A DNA stretch of 64,000 nt from Candidatus Obscuribacterales bacterium (GTDB lineage: Bacteria; Cyanobacteriota; Vampirovibrionia; Obscuribacterales; Obscuribacteraceae), in the NCBI GenBank assembly GCA_019637435.1, contig JAHBVO010000005.1:124001-188000 (forward strand), given 5' to 3'. This document shows, in pieces, positions 1 to 8,289 of this stretch. Under the pieces are notes generated by a model, which saw only the letters and a program-made list of their open reading frames with translations, had not been told where the DNA came from and did no database searches. The translations under genes were made by a program, and so were the position numbers. The number at the start of each line of letters is the position of its first letter. Position 1 is the stretch's first letter.

Positions 1-1550
1 GGAAATTCATCTTCGTCGCCACGAGGCGCGAACATTCGATGTGCGCCGAGAGCCGCAGCCAACGACGATGCAGCCGTTGGGGCTTTCAAACGCGCTCGAG
101 TCTCAGCCTCCTGGTATTTCTTCTTGTTCTCACGAATCGTTGCGGTAGCCTTATCGAAATACTCTCCCGGCTTCACACATGGAAGCTTTTTCGCCTTATC
201 GAATGCGACCAGAATTTTCGCGTCCTCTATCAAACGCTTTATATCAGCACCGGTGAGTCCGTCGGTTATCTCTGCGAGTTTAGCCATGTCATACTTGCGA
301 AGCTCAAGAGGCAATTTATGTTTGTTGTCATTCAAGATGTCTTCCCGAGCTTTAGCATCAGGCAATTTGGTTTCCAGCCATAGCTCGATACGCCCAGAGC
401 GCACCAATGCTGGTGGCACACTTCCCACATCCATCGTAGTCATAATTATGCAGACTCGCTTATTGCTTTCACTTTCCAAACCGTCCAGCATGGTAAGCAA
501 GTAACGATAGAGACCGAAATCGTCCTTGTTTTCGAAAATAACGTCGCTATCGTCAATGAAGATTATTGATGGCGCGTTATTCTTAGCTGACTCAAAAACT
601 TGCTGAATTTTTGCATAAAACTCTCGACTGCCGGAGATAAAAGTTCCATCAATCAAGAAGAACTTGCTCTTTAATCGATGAGCAAGAGCCCTACCAATTG
701 TCGTTTTCCCCGTTCCGGGCGGGCCTGCAAGCAGCACTCCTCGCTTCGGCTGAAGATCATACTCAGTAGCAAGGTCGTCTCTCTCCAGAGGGATAATGAT
801 ATTCGCTTCGAGACTCTCAATCACGTCATCAACACCACGAAGCGATTTGATGTCTACAGCCTCAACTTCCTCCAGATCGACGTTGCTCCCCATTCGCTGA
901 TTTCTCATGTAGTCGATAAACTTTTCCGTATCGAGTTTTTTCGTCTTACGCAACCACGTACATGCACTACGCAACTGATGCGCATTCAGTTTCGGAGCAA
1001 AGCGAAAAATCTTGTGAAAATCGAGGTCTTTCGCCGTGTCCCCGAGGTAATTTTGGCAAAGTGCTTGGTAGTCTGAAAAGTCAAACTTGCGAACGTTAGC
1101 ACAATAACCGCGATTCCAGATGGGACGTGGTGTCGTACCCTCCATTCCAAAAATCAGTTTCTTGGTCGGATGGTTTGAAACAAATGAAGCGACACTGGTT
1201 AGAATCGCTTCGACAAATTTGGCGCGAGGATATGGAGAGTTGAATCCACAGCCGCATATAACGTCATAAATCAAATCGAGATCATCCATGATGACAATAT
1301 CGTTTTTAGATAGCGCATTCATCAGCATTGCCTCAAGCGTTTCGTCCATCGCAAGTGGATTTTGCTTTCGAATATCATCGATGAAGTCTTTGCAGGTTAA
1401 AAACTGTCCCCCCTTGTTTTTGTGGAATTCCTCAAGAATGGTCGTTTTCCCCATTCCCGCATGAGCCCAGACGATGAGAATGTTGCCTACCTCATATGCC
1501 TCGTTTAAATAATCGAAAGCCTTTTGCTGAGCTGGGGACAGCTTGATCAT
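1..1550 (-). CDS. Tandem AAA+ ATPase, 3' end outside the window
   Basis: The reverse strand is open for 516 codons from the ATG at 1548-1550 to the window edge, with AGGAGG (1555-1560) four bases upstream. Two P-loop modules are visible. The first has AHAGMGKTT at residues 29-37 and a Walker B-like VIMDDLD near 87-92. The second is of the classical AAA type: GPPGTGKT at 276-283, IIFIDDSD at 329-336, an arginine-finger region RSGRIE at 384-389 and a GLTGADIKRL sensor-2 helix at 431-440. The C-terminal part after residue 450 is charged and helical. The second module resembles the Cdc48/FtsH-like clade; the first looks like a DnaA/STAND-like loader domain. Substrate is unknown. The two-domain order with unlike modules is unusual; a role in protein remodelling or defence is inference only. 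Confidence 0.8.
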   Translation of the reverse strand, partial: MIKLSPAQQKAFDYLNEAYEVGNILIVWAHAGMGKTTILEEFHKNKGGQFLTCKDFIDDIRKQNPLAMDETLEAMLMNALSKNDIVIMDDLDLIYDVICGCGFNSPYPRAKFVEAILTSVASFVSNHPTKKLIFGMEGTTPRPIWNRGYCANVRKFDFSDYQALCQNYLGDTAKDLDFHKIFRFAPKLNAHQLRSACTWLRKTKKLDTEKFIDYMRNQRMGSNVDLEEVEAVDIKSLRGVDDVIESLEANIIIPLERDDLATEYDLQPKRGVLLAGPPGTGKTTIGRALAHRLKSKFFLIDGTFISGSREFYAKIQQVFESAKNNAPSIIFIDDSDVIFENKDDFGLYRYLLTMLDGLESESNKRVCIIMTTMDVGSVPPALVRSGRIELWLETKLPDAKAREDILNDNKHKLPLELRKYDMAKLAEITDGLTGADIKRLIEDAKILVAFDKAKKLPCVKPGEYFDKATATIRENKKKYQEAETRARLKAPTAASSLAAALGAHRMFAPRGDEDEF

Positions 1551-1797
1551 GAAACCTCCTGGACCTTCAGTGCGCTGAAGATCGTTCCTGTGAGATGCCT
1601 GCAATGCCTACTACTACATGCGATGCCGAGTTTCAGAGGATGCCTGGATTCCTGGATTTCTATCGTTCCCTAAATGACACGCCAATTATCTGCCGCATGA
1701 ACCCTTATACCAGATTGTTACGCACCCCGCCCACAGTTAGGTAGAAACGGAGCAGATACCGTTTCTCAGACAGGGATGCAACTGTGCGCGGATTTTT

Positions 1798-2226
1798 CTA
1801 AACCGCCTGCTCGAGTATATCGCCCTCGATGTACATCCACCGACCATTGAGCTTTTCAAAACGACTCTTCTCTTTGAACGTATTGTCGAGCCCGCCCTGG
1901 CGCAAGTAAGCTGTGAAAGTCACAAATGCCTCTTCGCTACCATCAACAAACTCGTCGACCGTTAGTGAATCAAACTGAGTGTGCTGCGAAAATTTATGCA
2001 GATCCTCACGCCATGCCTGTGTGTCTGCCTGGAAGTTAGGATTTTTCGGATGCGTCGTTTCAATAATATAGTCACTCAAGTCCAGTGCATATGCCGAATA
2101 ACGAGAGCGCATAAGTTTCAGTGCACTTTCAGGAAGCGCTCCATCGTGATATGGTTTGCAGCACTTGTGATAGAGGGCTTTGCTACTGCACGGGCAGTTG
2201 AAATACTTTGACACAGTTTGCGACAC
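1798..2226 (-). CDS. YchJ/UPF0225-family SEC-C motif protein
   Basis: The 142-residue protein starts with a cysteine cluster (CPCSS...HKCC, residues 11-23) of the SEC-C zinc-binding type, followed by the family signature of YchJ-like proteins: LMRSRYSAYAL and IIETTHP near 38-60, and a cystatin/NTF2-like fold to the end. Length fits YchJ (about 150 aa). SEC-C motifs bind zinc, and the family has no settled function. It is single and not in an obvious operon; the neighbouring gene at 2321 is divergent. The canonical CPCGSGK is changed to CPCSSKA here, but all four cysteines are kept. Confidence 0.85.
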   Translation of the reverse strand: MSQTVSKYFNCPCSSKALYHKCCKPYHDGALPESALKLMRSRYSAYALDLSDYIIETTHPKNPNFQADTQAWREDLHKFSQHTQFDSLTVDEFVDGSEEAFVTFTAYLRQGGLDNTFKEKSRFEKLNGRWMYIEGDILEQAV

Positions 2227-2320
2227 CTTTACGAGTGAAACCTGCCGAGATTTTTAAACATGGCACGCCAAAGATTGTATTATGTCCAATGTAAATCGGT
2301 CTTGTTGAGCGAGGTTTCTT

Positions 2321-2854
2321 ATGAAACGCTTTAGATTTTTGGTTGCATCTTTGGGCATGACAGCTTGCGCACTCAGTTTCCATGTCGGCGCATTCGCTCA
2401 AAGCTCAACAGTCAGCTCCGAAACTACAATTCAAACACGTGGTGTCGGCTTCAAAGGCGCAAATGTTTTCAACCCCAAGTATAAAGAGCGCATCGGTACG
2501 TACGCCGAACAAATTGAAATGGGGCAAAACAAAGGTTGGTTGACGCCCGCAGAGGTAACAGAATTCAAATCCAGGCTTGAAGGAATGAAACAGCAAGAAG
2601 CGGCAGCAGCAGCAAAAGGCTGGGTAAAATCCGACATCGACGCAATCGATAAAGTTTTCACTCAATTTAATATCGACCTGACCAAAGCCGCGAATAAACC
2701 AGCGCCTTCAGCGAACTCTGCAAAATCGGACGGCGACACAACTGACACCGCCCCCAGTACCACTACGACCACCACAAAGGCAGTTACGAAGAAGGCAGCT
2801 GCAGCTACAAAAACTACTACGAAGAAAACTGTCAGCAAAAAATCTACAAGGTAG
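2321..2854 (+). CDS. Secreted protein with Lys/Thr/Ala-rich tail
   Basis: Hypothetical protein of 177 residues. It has a clear Sec signal peptide (MKRFRFLVASLG..., cleavage after AFA near residue 26). The mature part has a helical region rich in Gln and Ala (residues 50-120), then a low-complexity tail of Thr, Lys and Ala from about 125 to the end. GAGG lies seven bases before the ATG, which supports the start. The basic tail could bind acidic cell-wall polymers or nucleic acid; this is a guess from composition. No known domain was recognised. Confidence 0.7.
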   Translation: MKRFRFLVASLGMTACALSFHVGAFAQSSTVSSETTIQTRGVGFKGANVFNPKYKERIGTYAEQIEMGQNKGWLTPAEVTEFKSRLEGMKQQEAAAAAKGWVKSDIDAIDKVFTQFNIDLTKAANKPAPSANSAKSDGDTTDTAPSTTTTTTKAVTKKAAAATKTTTKKTVSKKSTR

Positions 2855-2863
2855 CTTCGTTAG

Positions 2864-3412
2864 CTAGTGACCAGACAGTTGAACCGTACAAACTGTGGTG
2901 AGTGTGTTTACGGCTATCAACCCTAGAGTAGCCAAACCATACTTGCGAAATTGCCGCCAGCTTTCGGACGTGTAGATTAAGAGCCCGCTAGACACGATGG
3001 TCAGAAGGCTCACTTGAGCCGCGACAGCGAGCAGATCACTTTGCCACGGCAGGCATTGATATTCCGGTACGTTGTGGTATCTGTAAATCCCCCACAAGGG
3101 AACGCTTAGACTGACCAACGCTGGGGGCAGCAAAAACGTTGCCTGTAGGCGGCTTGGCACATTCTTGCGGTCGCTAGTGCATAGGTGTACCAACCACCAT
3201 GTGAGGGGACAAATTGGGGGTGTGATGTAACTTAGAAAAAACGACCATAGTATCATTGAGAAGGTCCCCCACGTCAGCCACAGAGGCGGGGTAGCTAACA
3301 GCCCCTCCGGTGGAACTAAGTCCCGAATCACCCCGTAGTAATAGCCGACCACACAGGCGCTTACGACCAAAATCGTGCTCGATATGACTGATGTTCTAAG
3401 TCCGTTTGTCAC
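2864..3412 (-). CDS. Five-helix membrane protein, unknown
   Basis: Protein of 182 residues made almost wholly of hydrophobic segments, roughly 8-28, 44-75, 92-110, 126-147 and 158-178, so an integral inner-membrane protein. It begins with GTG, preceded by CAGGAAA. The gene is convergent with the secreted protein before it and ends nine bases from its stop. Pro, Trp and Cys are frequent in the loops. I do not recognise the family; no catalytic motif is visible. Confidence 0.6.
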   Translation of the reverse strand: MTNGLRTSVISSTILVVSACVVGYYYGVIRDLVPPEGLLATPPLWLTWGTFSMILWSFFLSYITPPICPLTWWLVHLCTSDRKNVPSRLQATFLLPPALVSLSVPLWGIYRYHNVPEYQCLPWQSDLLAVAAQVSLLTIVSSGLLIYTSESWRQFRKYGLATLGLIAVNTLTTVCTVQLSGH

Positions 3413-3526
3413 TTTCCTGGTCGCTCGATCGTCTGACTGACAAGATTTATATACCCATCGAAGCCGCTACGCGTTCGAGAGAGCTAAACTCTCCTCTAAG
3501 ATGGTGTCCGTAGAGGCTGGAACGGT

Positions 3527-4159
3527 CTACTTTTGCTTTCGATAGTACATATACAGATCCATGCCGGGCGGGTTGGAAGTGATGTACATGCTTGTTTGAA
3601 TGCCCGACGACTCAGCACCTTCGACTTCGGCAAAGAAACCGAAGTGACCGAGTTCGGAAACCACCTCGCGAAACATATCACGCGGCACGATCACCGCCGT
3701 CAAGATAGAGTCCTTTAGCATCGACTGAAGTAACAAGCGAACAATTGCATTCGCCACTGCCCGCGGTTCCGCACTGACATCAGGGGTGGTGCGCACATAA
3801 ATCGCTCCGCGCTTATTGCGATCGATATTGAGTTTGCTCAGGCGATGGCTGCCCATCGCCTTTCCGTCGTGATACCAGAGATCTTCGTAGACTCTAGTCT
3901 TCAAATCTTCTTCATCAGCAGAAACCCTGGTCGTCTTCCGATAACTCACACGAAGATTCTTGATTGGTCGGAGTTTCGATCCAGGGTTTGCGAAAAGCTG
4001 ATTCTTTTTCTCGGCATCAACGTAAATGATCCAGTCATTGTTGATGTTCAGATGACTCTCGCCGAAGTCGCCCTCATTCGCCGCAGCCAGTGCCGTTTTT
4101 ACCGGAAGAACGGACAAGGCGATCGCCGTCAAGAAAATAGCGAGGCGCTTCAGCAACAT
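3527..4159 (-). CDS. Secreted hypothetical protein
   Basis: Protein of 210 residues with an N-terminal signal peptide (hydrophobic to about residue 20, cleavage after ALA near 25). The mature part is mixed alpha/beta with the YVDAEKKNQLFANPGSKL region near 47-64 and several Arg/Lys-rich strands. No known family was recognised. It follows the gene at 4960 by nine bases on the same strand, so the two secreted proteins are probably co-transcribed. Confidence 0.65.
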   Translation of the reverse strand: MLLKRLAIFLTAIALSVLPVKTALAAANEGDFGESHLNINNDWIIYVDAEKKNQLFANPGSKLRPIKNLRVSYRKTTRVSADEEDLKTRVYEDLWYHDGKAMGSHRLSKLNIDRNKRGAIYVRTTPDVSAEPRAVANAIVRLLLQSMLKDSILTAVIVPRDMFREVVSELGHFGFFAEVEGAESSGIQTSMYITSNPPGMDLYMYYRKQK

Positions 4160-4168
4160 CGTCTCAGT

Positions 4169-4960
4169 TTAATAAAACTGCTTGAACACCACCGCGACTT
4201 CGCCACCTGATGAAGTTGCCGGTCGCTGGACGTTACAGACAGCCTTGGTGTTGGCGTTACCCCAGTTGAGCCAAACGCTGTTGCAGCCTGGATTGTCGCT
4301 GCTCGTGCAATTGTCGCAACCGGGCGGAAAAACGCCGACTTTGTTCAAATTTGGACTGTTGGGTTTTGTGCCCAATGGCAAATTCGAGAAGGTCGTAACA
4401 CTCGTTTGTCCCGCGGTTCCCCAGTTGCCGCCGCCGCTCAGGTTGAACTGCATTCTGCAGTTGACGCCATTGACACAACTTATGTCTATCGCTTCTTGCG
4501 GTGATGGCGCTTGCGGAGGATGAACATAGGCTGGAGTGTTATTATCGAGGGTGAACTCGGCCAGGTTTATTCCGTTAGGATAAGCCGTCGGCGGGCAGCT
4601 CAATGGCGGTGTGCCGAATGAGATGTTTCCACTGATAGCAGTGCCGGGCGGCGGATTATACGTTACTTTCTGTCCGCGCTGGAGCATGAAGGAACCTTGC
4701 AGTCCGCTCCCCGACCAGGTAACAGGAGGGTTGAACGTCACTTGTTGTACGTTTTGAACGTATCCAGGGTTGGTGCCATAGAATCCGGGGAATGCGCCCA
4801 GAGTCAAATAGACCTGAACCGCGGCGTTGCTTCCATTGGTGACCGACAGCGCCGTCTGTCCCATTCCCTGCGCTTTTGTAGGGACATTGCTCGTGTACCA
4901 GAAGGCACACAATGCCGCGACGAAAACGCTTAGCATAGCTGCTACGCGACCTTTTCTCAT
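4169..4960 (-). CDS. Secreted Cys-containing beta-rich protein
   Basis: Taken from the ATG at 4960, which has GGAGG six bases upstream, giving 263 residues; an in-frame ATG at 4978 has no such site. A signal peptide (hydrophobic core VAAMLSVFVAALCAFW) is followed by a Gly, Pro, Asn and Thr-rich beta-type sequence. Cysteines are clustered at CVNGVNC and CDNCTSSDNPGC, suggesting disulfides in an exported protein. The overall look (polar beta strands, PG turns, paired Cys) is somewhat like thaumatin-type folds, but no diagnostic motif supports that. First gene of a two-gene unit with the one at 4159. Confidence 0.65.
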   Translation of the reverse strand: MRKGRVAAMLSVFVAALCAFWYTSNVPTKAQGMGQTALSVTNGSNAAVQVYLTLGAFPGFYGTNPGYVQNVQQVTFNPPVTWSGSGLQGSFMLQRGQKVTYNPPPGTAISGNISFGTPPLSCPPTAYPNGINLAEFTLDNNTPAYVHPPQAPSPQEAIDISCVNGVNCRMQFNLSGGGNWGTAGQTSVTTFSNLPLGTKPNSPNLNKVGVFPPGCDNCTSSDNPGCNSVWLNWGNANTKAVCNVQRPATSSGGEVAVVFKQFY

Positions 4961-5040
4961 ATCGATCCTCCAACTCAAACGAACCTACCCAGGAGACAAA
5001 CCATTCCTTCCAGGAAGTTTTCAATTATCGCAGATGAAAC

Positions 5041-5628
5041 CTATTCGTTAATGAAATATCGCTTTGTAGTCGGATTGCGGCCAAGGTTTTCCCAGTTGCG
5101 GGACGCGCTGAGAAGAAACGGTACGGGGCTTGTGATTCCCGGTATAGTCAAACCGCCGGAAGCAGGAGACAAAATAGCCGGTGAAATCAGAGCCTGCACT
5201 TCAAGATCGAGATTATAGATGCAAGGAGATTTCTCACCATCGGGCAGCCAGGCGGTCGGGATTTGACCTGGCTTTTCTACGACGAGAACCTCGATTGGAT
5301 GCGCGTTCAGGAAAACACGAGAAGCTCGCATTTTGAGTTTAAGCTTAGTGCATTTAACTCCACCAAGTCGCTCAAGCCGCGTGGCAAGCGACGGGTCGGC
5401 CTCTAATATTTCATGCGCCTGGCTATATGTTTCGCAAAGCGCCAATTTGCGTACGTAACCGTTCACTATTTCCTGAGCGAGCAGCCAACGGACCGGCAAA
5501 ATCGCAAAGTCAAGAAATGGCAAGAGTATCACAAGCACTAGCATGACTATCGCTGCGGTAAACTCAGCCAATTGGCTACCTCGCGTAGAGCGACGCAGAT
5601 GGTTTTCGAATTTTCGAGAACGACGCAT
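5041..5628 (-). CDS. TadE-like pilus-assembly protein
   Basis: Protein of 195 residues. Residues 17-50 match a TadE/TadG-type N-terminus: RGSQLAEFTAAIVMLVLVIL, with the Glu after the short polar head and one membrane helix, as in pseudopilins of Flp/Tad systems. The rest is an extracytoplasmic domain with a few Cys residues. A second TadG-like membrane-anchored protein lies 56 bp away in the opposite direction. No TadA ATPase or TadB/C platform is in the window, so any role in a Tad pilus depends on genes elsewhere. Confidence 0.7.
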   Translation of the reverse strand: MRRSRKFENHLRRSTRGSQLAEFTAAIVMLVLVILLPFLDFAILPVRWLLAQEIVNGYVRKLALCETYSQAHEILEADPSLATRLERLGGVKCTKLKLKMRASRVFLNAHPIEVLVVEKPGQIPTAWLPDGEKSPCIYNLDLEVQALISPAILSPASGGLTIPGITSPVPFLLSASRNWENLGRNPTTKRYFINE

Positions 5629-5684
5629 AGGGAAAACGCTTTTCGTGCGATACTTTGAAAGTCAGACTTCCGGAATAAAGTACC

Positions 5685-6584
5685 ATGAAACGCCAGCGCC
5701 AATCGAGCGGCAAGATGCTGATTCTCATCGCGCTGGTCATCGTATTAATCACATTCATTTTTCTCATCGGTATAGTGTTCGTGACTCTTCTGTCTCAGCA
5801 CACCCGGTCTCAGTACAACGTCGATGCGTTCGCTCTGCATCTTGCGAAGATATTGAACGACCATGATCGCGTCGGTCAAATGAATCAAGTTCTGGCACGT
5901 AACCGCGAGCTCATTTACACAACGCGCCAGGATTATATTGGCTGCGAAGAACAGGGATTAAGCCATCTTGCTCCGCTCTGTGACCAGCTCATCAATGAGG
6001 CTTACGAGAGTCACGAATTAATCGAGAGCGAGCAACGTCATCAAATCGACGCAGTGTCTAAAGAGCTTGTGAATGCAACGCGAGCATACAACAACAATCG
6101 CAACGGAAGCAGCATCTCGATCTTTCCCTGGCTGAAGACATTCGAGCCTGAAATTACCCGTGTGGACGTGGGATGCATCAAAAATGTTCAGTCCAACGTG
6201 CGTGACTCGAAGATAGTCGAGCAGCTATTTGAGCATGACAGAAAGCAAGGGTATGTCGAACCAAAGAGCGACCTATTTCGCGCAAACATAAATGCGAAAT
6301 TGCCCGAGCCGGACGAGCAACTGAAATTTAGATTTTCTGCGCTGCCTGCGTTCGTTGAAAACACTTGCGCACCACCCAGAGTGGCAAATCTCGAGATGTT
6401 CGAGCAATATCCGATCGTGATTCGCGACAAGAATTCCGGTTCGAGACCAAACGATCGATTACCATACGCAGTCAAGCTCTATACAACCATGGACGTGGCG
6501 CTCGATGCTGAACGATTAGATCGGCACGAAATTACGGTTAACTCCGTTGGTGTCGCTGGCGGTGCCATCTCCGATTACGAGTAG
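5685..6584 (+). CDS. TadG-like membrane-anchored protein
   Basis: Protein of 299 residues with a basic head (MKRQRQSSGK) and one strong helix at about 11-36, followed by an extracytoplasmic helical region (residues 40-150) and a beta-rich domain. The arrangement and the neighbouring divergent TadE-like gene suggest a TadE/TadG-like minor pilin or secretion-associated protein. That assignment is inference, because the classic TadE motif is weak. It ends six bases before the end of the convergent kinase gene. Confidence 0.6.
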   Translation: MKRQRQSSGKMLILIALVIVLITFIFLIGIVFVTLLSQHTRSQYNVDAFALHLAKILNDHDRVGQMNQVLARNRELIYTTRQDYIGCEEQGLSHLAPLCDQLINEAYESHELIESEQRHQIDAVSKELVNATRAYNNNRNGSSISIFPWLKTFEPEITRVDVGCIKNVQSNVRDSKIVEQLFEHDRKQGYVEPKSDLFRANINAKLPEPDEQLKFRFSALPAFVENTCAPPRVANLEMFEQYPIVIRDKNSGSRPNDRLPYAVKLYTTMDVALDAERLDRHEITVNSVGVAGGAISDYE

Positions 6585-6590
6585 CAGACG

Positions 6591-8186
6591 CTAGAGTTCA
6601 AACGCCTTCAGCTGTTGAGCCACCTGGAGTGTGTGAATCTGCTTACCATCGGTTGCCTTTTTAACTTCTTCATTCCAAGCAACAAACCCGCTGTCACTCG
6701 TTGGATCATCCGCAGAAAGAAGCGACATCGGCACGTGCGTCAACTGGACCACATCCTCCGGAGGGACGCCCTTTACACGCGACTTTCCATAGGTTTGGTC
6801 GACGTAAACTTTATTAATTTTCGTACCGGGCGCCTTCACGATGTTCCACTCCACTTGAGCGTGCGAGGAAAGAACTAGAATGCTGTTTGGAAACTTGGGT
6901 GTCAACTTGACCGTCACGTGCCCCATGATGTTAGGGTTATTGTCCTCGCTTCTTGGCGTATCATGCGCCTGACCGAGATAAACAGCTTGCACGGCGGGAT
7001 TTGAAATATAGTTCTTATTCACCCAGGTTGTCGGGGCATTGTCGTCGCCATTGTAGATGTAACCAGGTTGCCGCCCGTCCATAAGCAGCTGAATGCTCTC
7101 CGAATTAGACATACCAACTGCGCCAACCACACCAAGGAGAAGAACGGAAATACCGGCGAGAATCAAAGGCTTCTTGCTCTTGGACGGTGTGGATGAACTT
7201 GAATCGATTTTGGCAATCGGTTTTCCACTTTGAGTTCTGTACGCGGCTGCATCCACCAGACAATCGAGTGTCTTAGCACCAACTGAAGTGAAAGCAGCTA
7301 CTTTCAATTCTTCGGCTGTTTGCCAGCGCTCGTCAGGATTTTTGCGCATCGCCTTCAGCACCACTTGTTCAAGCGCTGGCGGAATTCCAGCTGACGGCGC
7401 AATTTCGTTCATCGGTTCCGGTTCGTTGTGAACGTGAGCATACATCATCTGTAAAGCGTTCTGAGCTCTGAATGGCGTTCGCCCTGTCAATGTTTCATAC
7501 ATCAAACATCCAAGCGAATAAATATCTGTTCGATGATCGATCGGTCCCGCCTGGCACTGTTCGGGACTCATATAGTAGGGGCTGCCGATTGTTTCATGAG
7601 CTGCGGTCAGCTGTGGAGCGTTTTTCTCGAGCGACTTGGCTATTCCGAAGTCGACTATTTTAGCCAGTTCTATACCATCATCATTTTCGATCATGATGTT
7701 GGACGGTTTCAAATCGCGGTGTGCAACACCTTTCTTATGAGCGTGGCTCAGTGCATCACAAATTTGCGCGAAGATTCGCACCGCGCGTCGCGGCTCCAGC
7801 ATTCCCTCTCGCGCGATCAAATCCGCCAGAGTCAAACCTTCGAGCAGGTCCATAATCAGATAGGGAGTGCCGTCTTCAAGCCGTCCAAAGTCAAAGACCG
7901 GGCAAACATTCGTGTGGCTCAGGCTAGCAGCTAGAGTCGCCTCTTGCTTGAATCGCGCGAAGATATCCTCGCTAACTCGAAAATCGGGGTGTAAAACTTG
8001 GATTGCGACTTTACGCCCGATTTCCACGTGCTCAGCCGCGAAAAGTGCGCCCATCCCGCCAGTGCCGACCAGCTTCTGGATCTGATAGCGCCCGATGGTC
8101 GTGCCGATATGCGTAACGTAAGCGCCCGAAGTCCCACCGCCAGCTGGCATCGGTGTGGTTTTATCGAAACTCTGGTCCTGCGTCAT
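6591..8186 (-). CDS. Membrane Ser/Thr protein kinase with VAIK Lys replaced by Gln
   Basis: Protein of 531 residues. A Hanks-type kinase domain spans about 34-300: glycine loop GTGGMG (41-46), HRDLKPSN (HRD at 156-158), DFG, and MSPEQC in the activation segment. One membrane helix lies near 343-362, and an extracytoplasmic domain follows. The VAIK motif reads VAIQ (Gln63, codon CAA), so the usual ATP-anchoring Lys is absent, and no replacement Lys is seen in the glycine loop. The family phosphorylates Ser/Thr on cytoplasmic partners in response to signals sensed outside. Activity may be low or non-catalytic. Start is supported by GAGGAG before the ATG. Confidence 0.9.
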   Translation of the reverse strand: MTQDQSFDKTTPMPAGGGTSGAYVTHIGTTIGRYQIQKLVGTGGMGALFAAEHVEIGRKVAIQVLHPDFRVSEDIFARFKQEATLAASLSHTNVCPVFDFGRLEDGTPYLIMDLLEGLTLADLIAREGMLEPRRAVRIFAQICDALSHAHKKGVAHRDLKPSNIMIENDDGIELAKIVDFGIAKSLEKNAPQLTAAHETIGSPYYMSPEQCQAGPIDHRTDIYSLGCLMYETLTGRTPFRAQNALQMMYAHVHNEPEPMNEIAPSAGIPPALEQVVLKAMRKNPDERWQTAEELKVAAFTSVGAKTLDCLVDAAAYRTQSGKPIAKIDSSSSTPSKSKKPLILAGISVLLLGVVGAVGMSNSESIQLLMDGRQPGYIYNGDDNAPTTWVNKNYISNPAVQAVYLGQAHDTPRSEDNNPNIMGHVTVKLTPKFPNSILVLSSHAQVEWNIVKAPGTKINKVYVDQTYGKSRVKGVPPEDVVQLTHVPMSLLSADDPTSDSGFVAWNEEVKKATDGKQIHTLQVAQQLKAFEL

Positions 8187-8289
8187 GCGTTCTCCTCACA
8201 AACATTATGAACGAGAAACCAATCTTGAGCGCCACTTGATATCATTTAATGATTAGATATTGCGAGGCTCTACGAAAGGTCGGAGCTGT

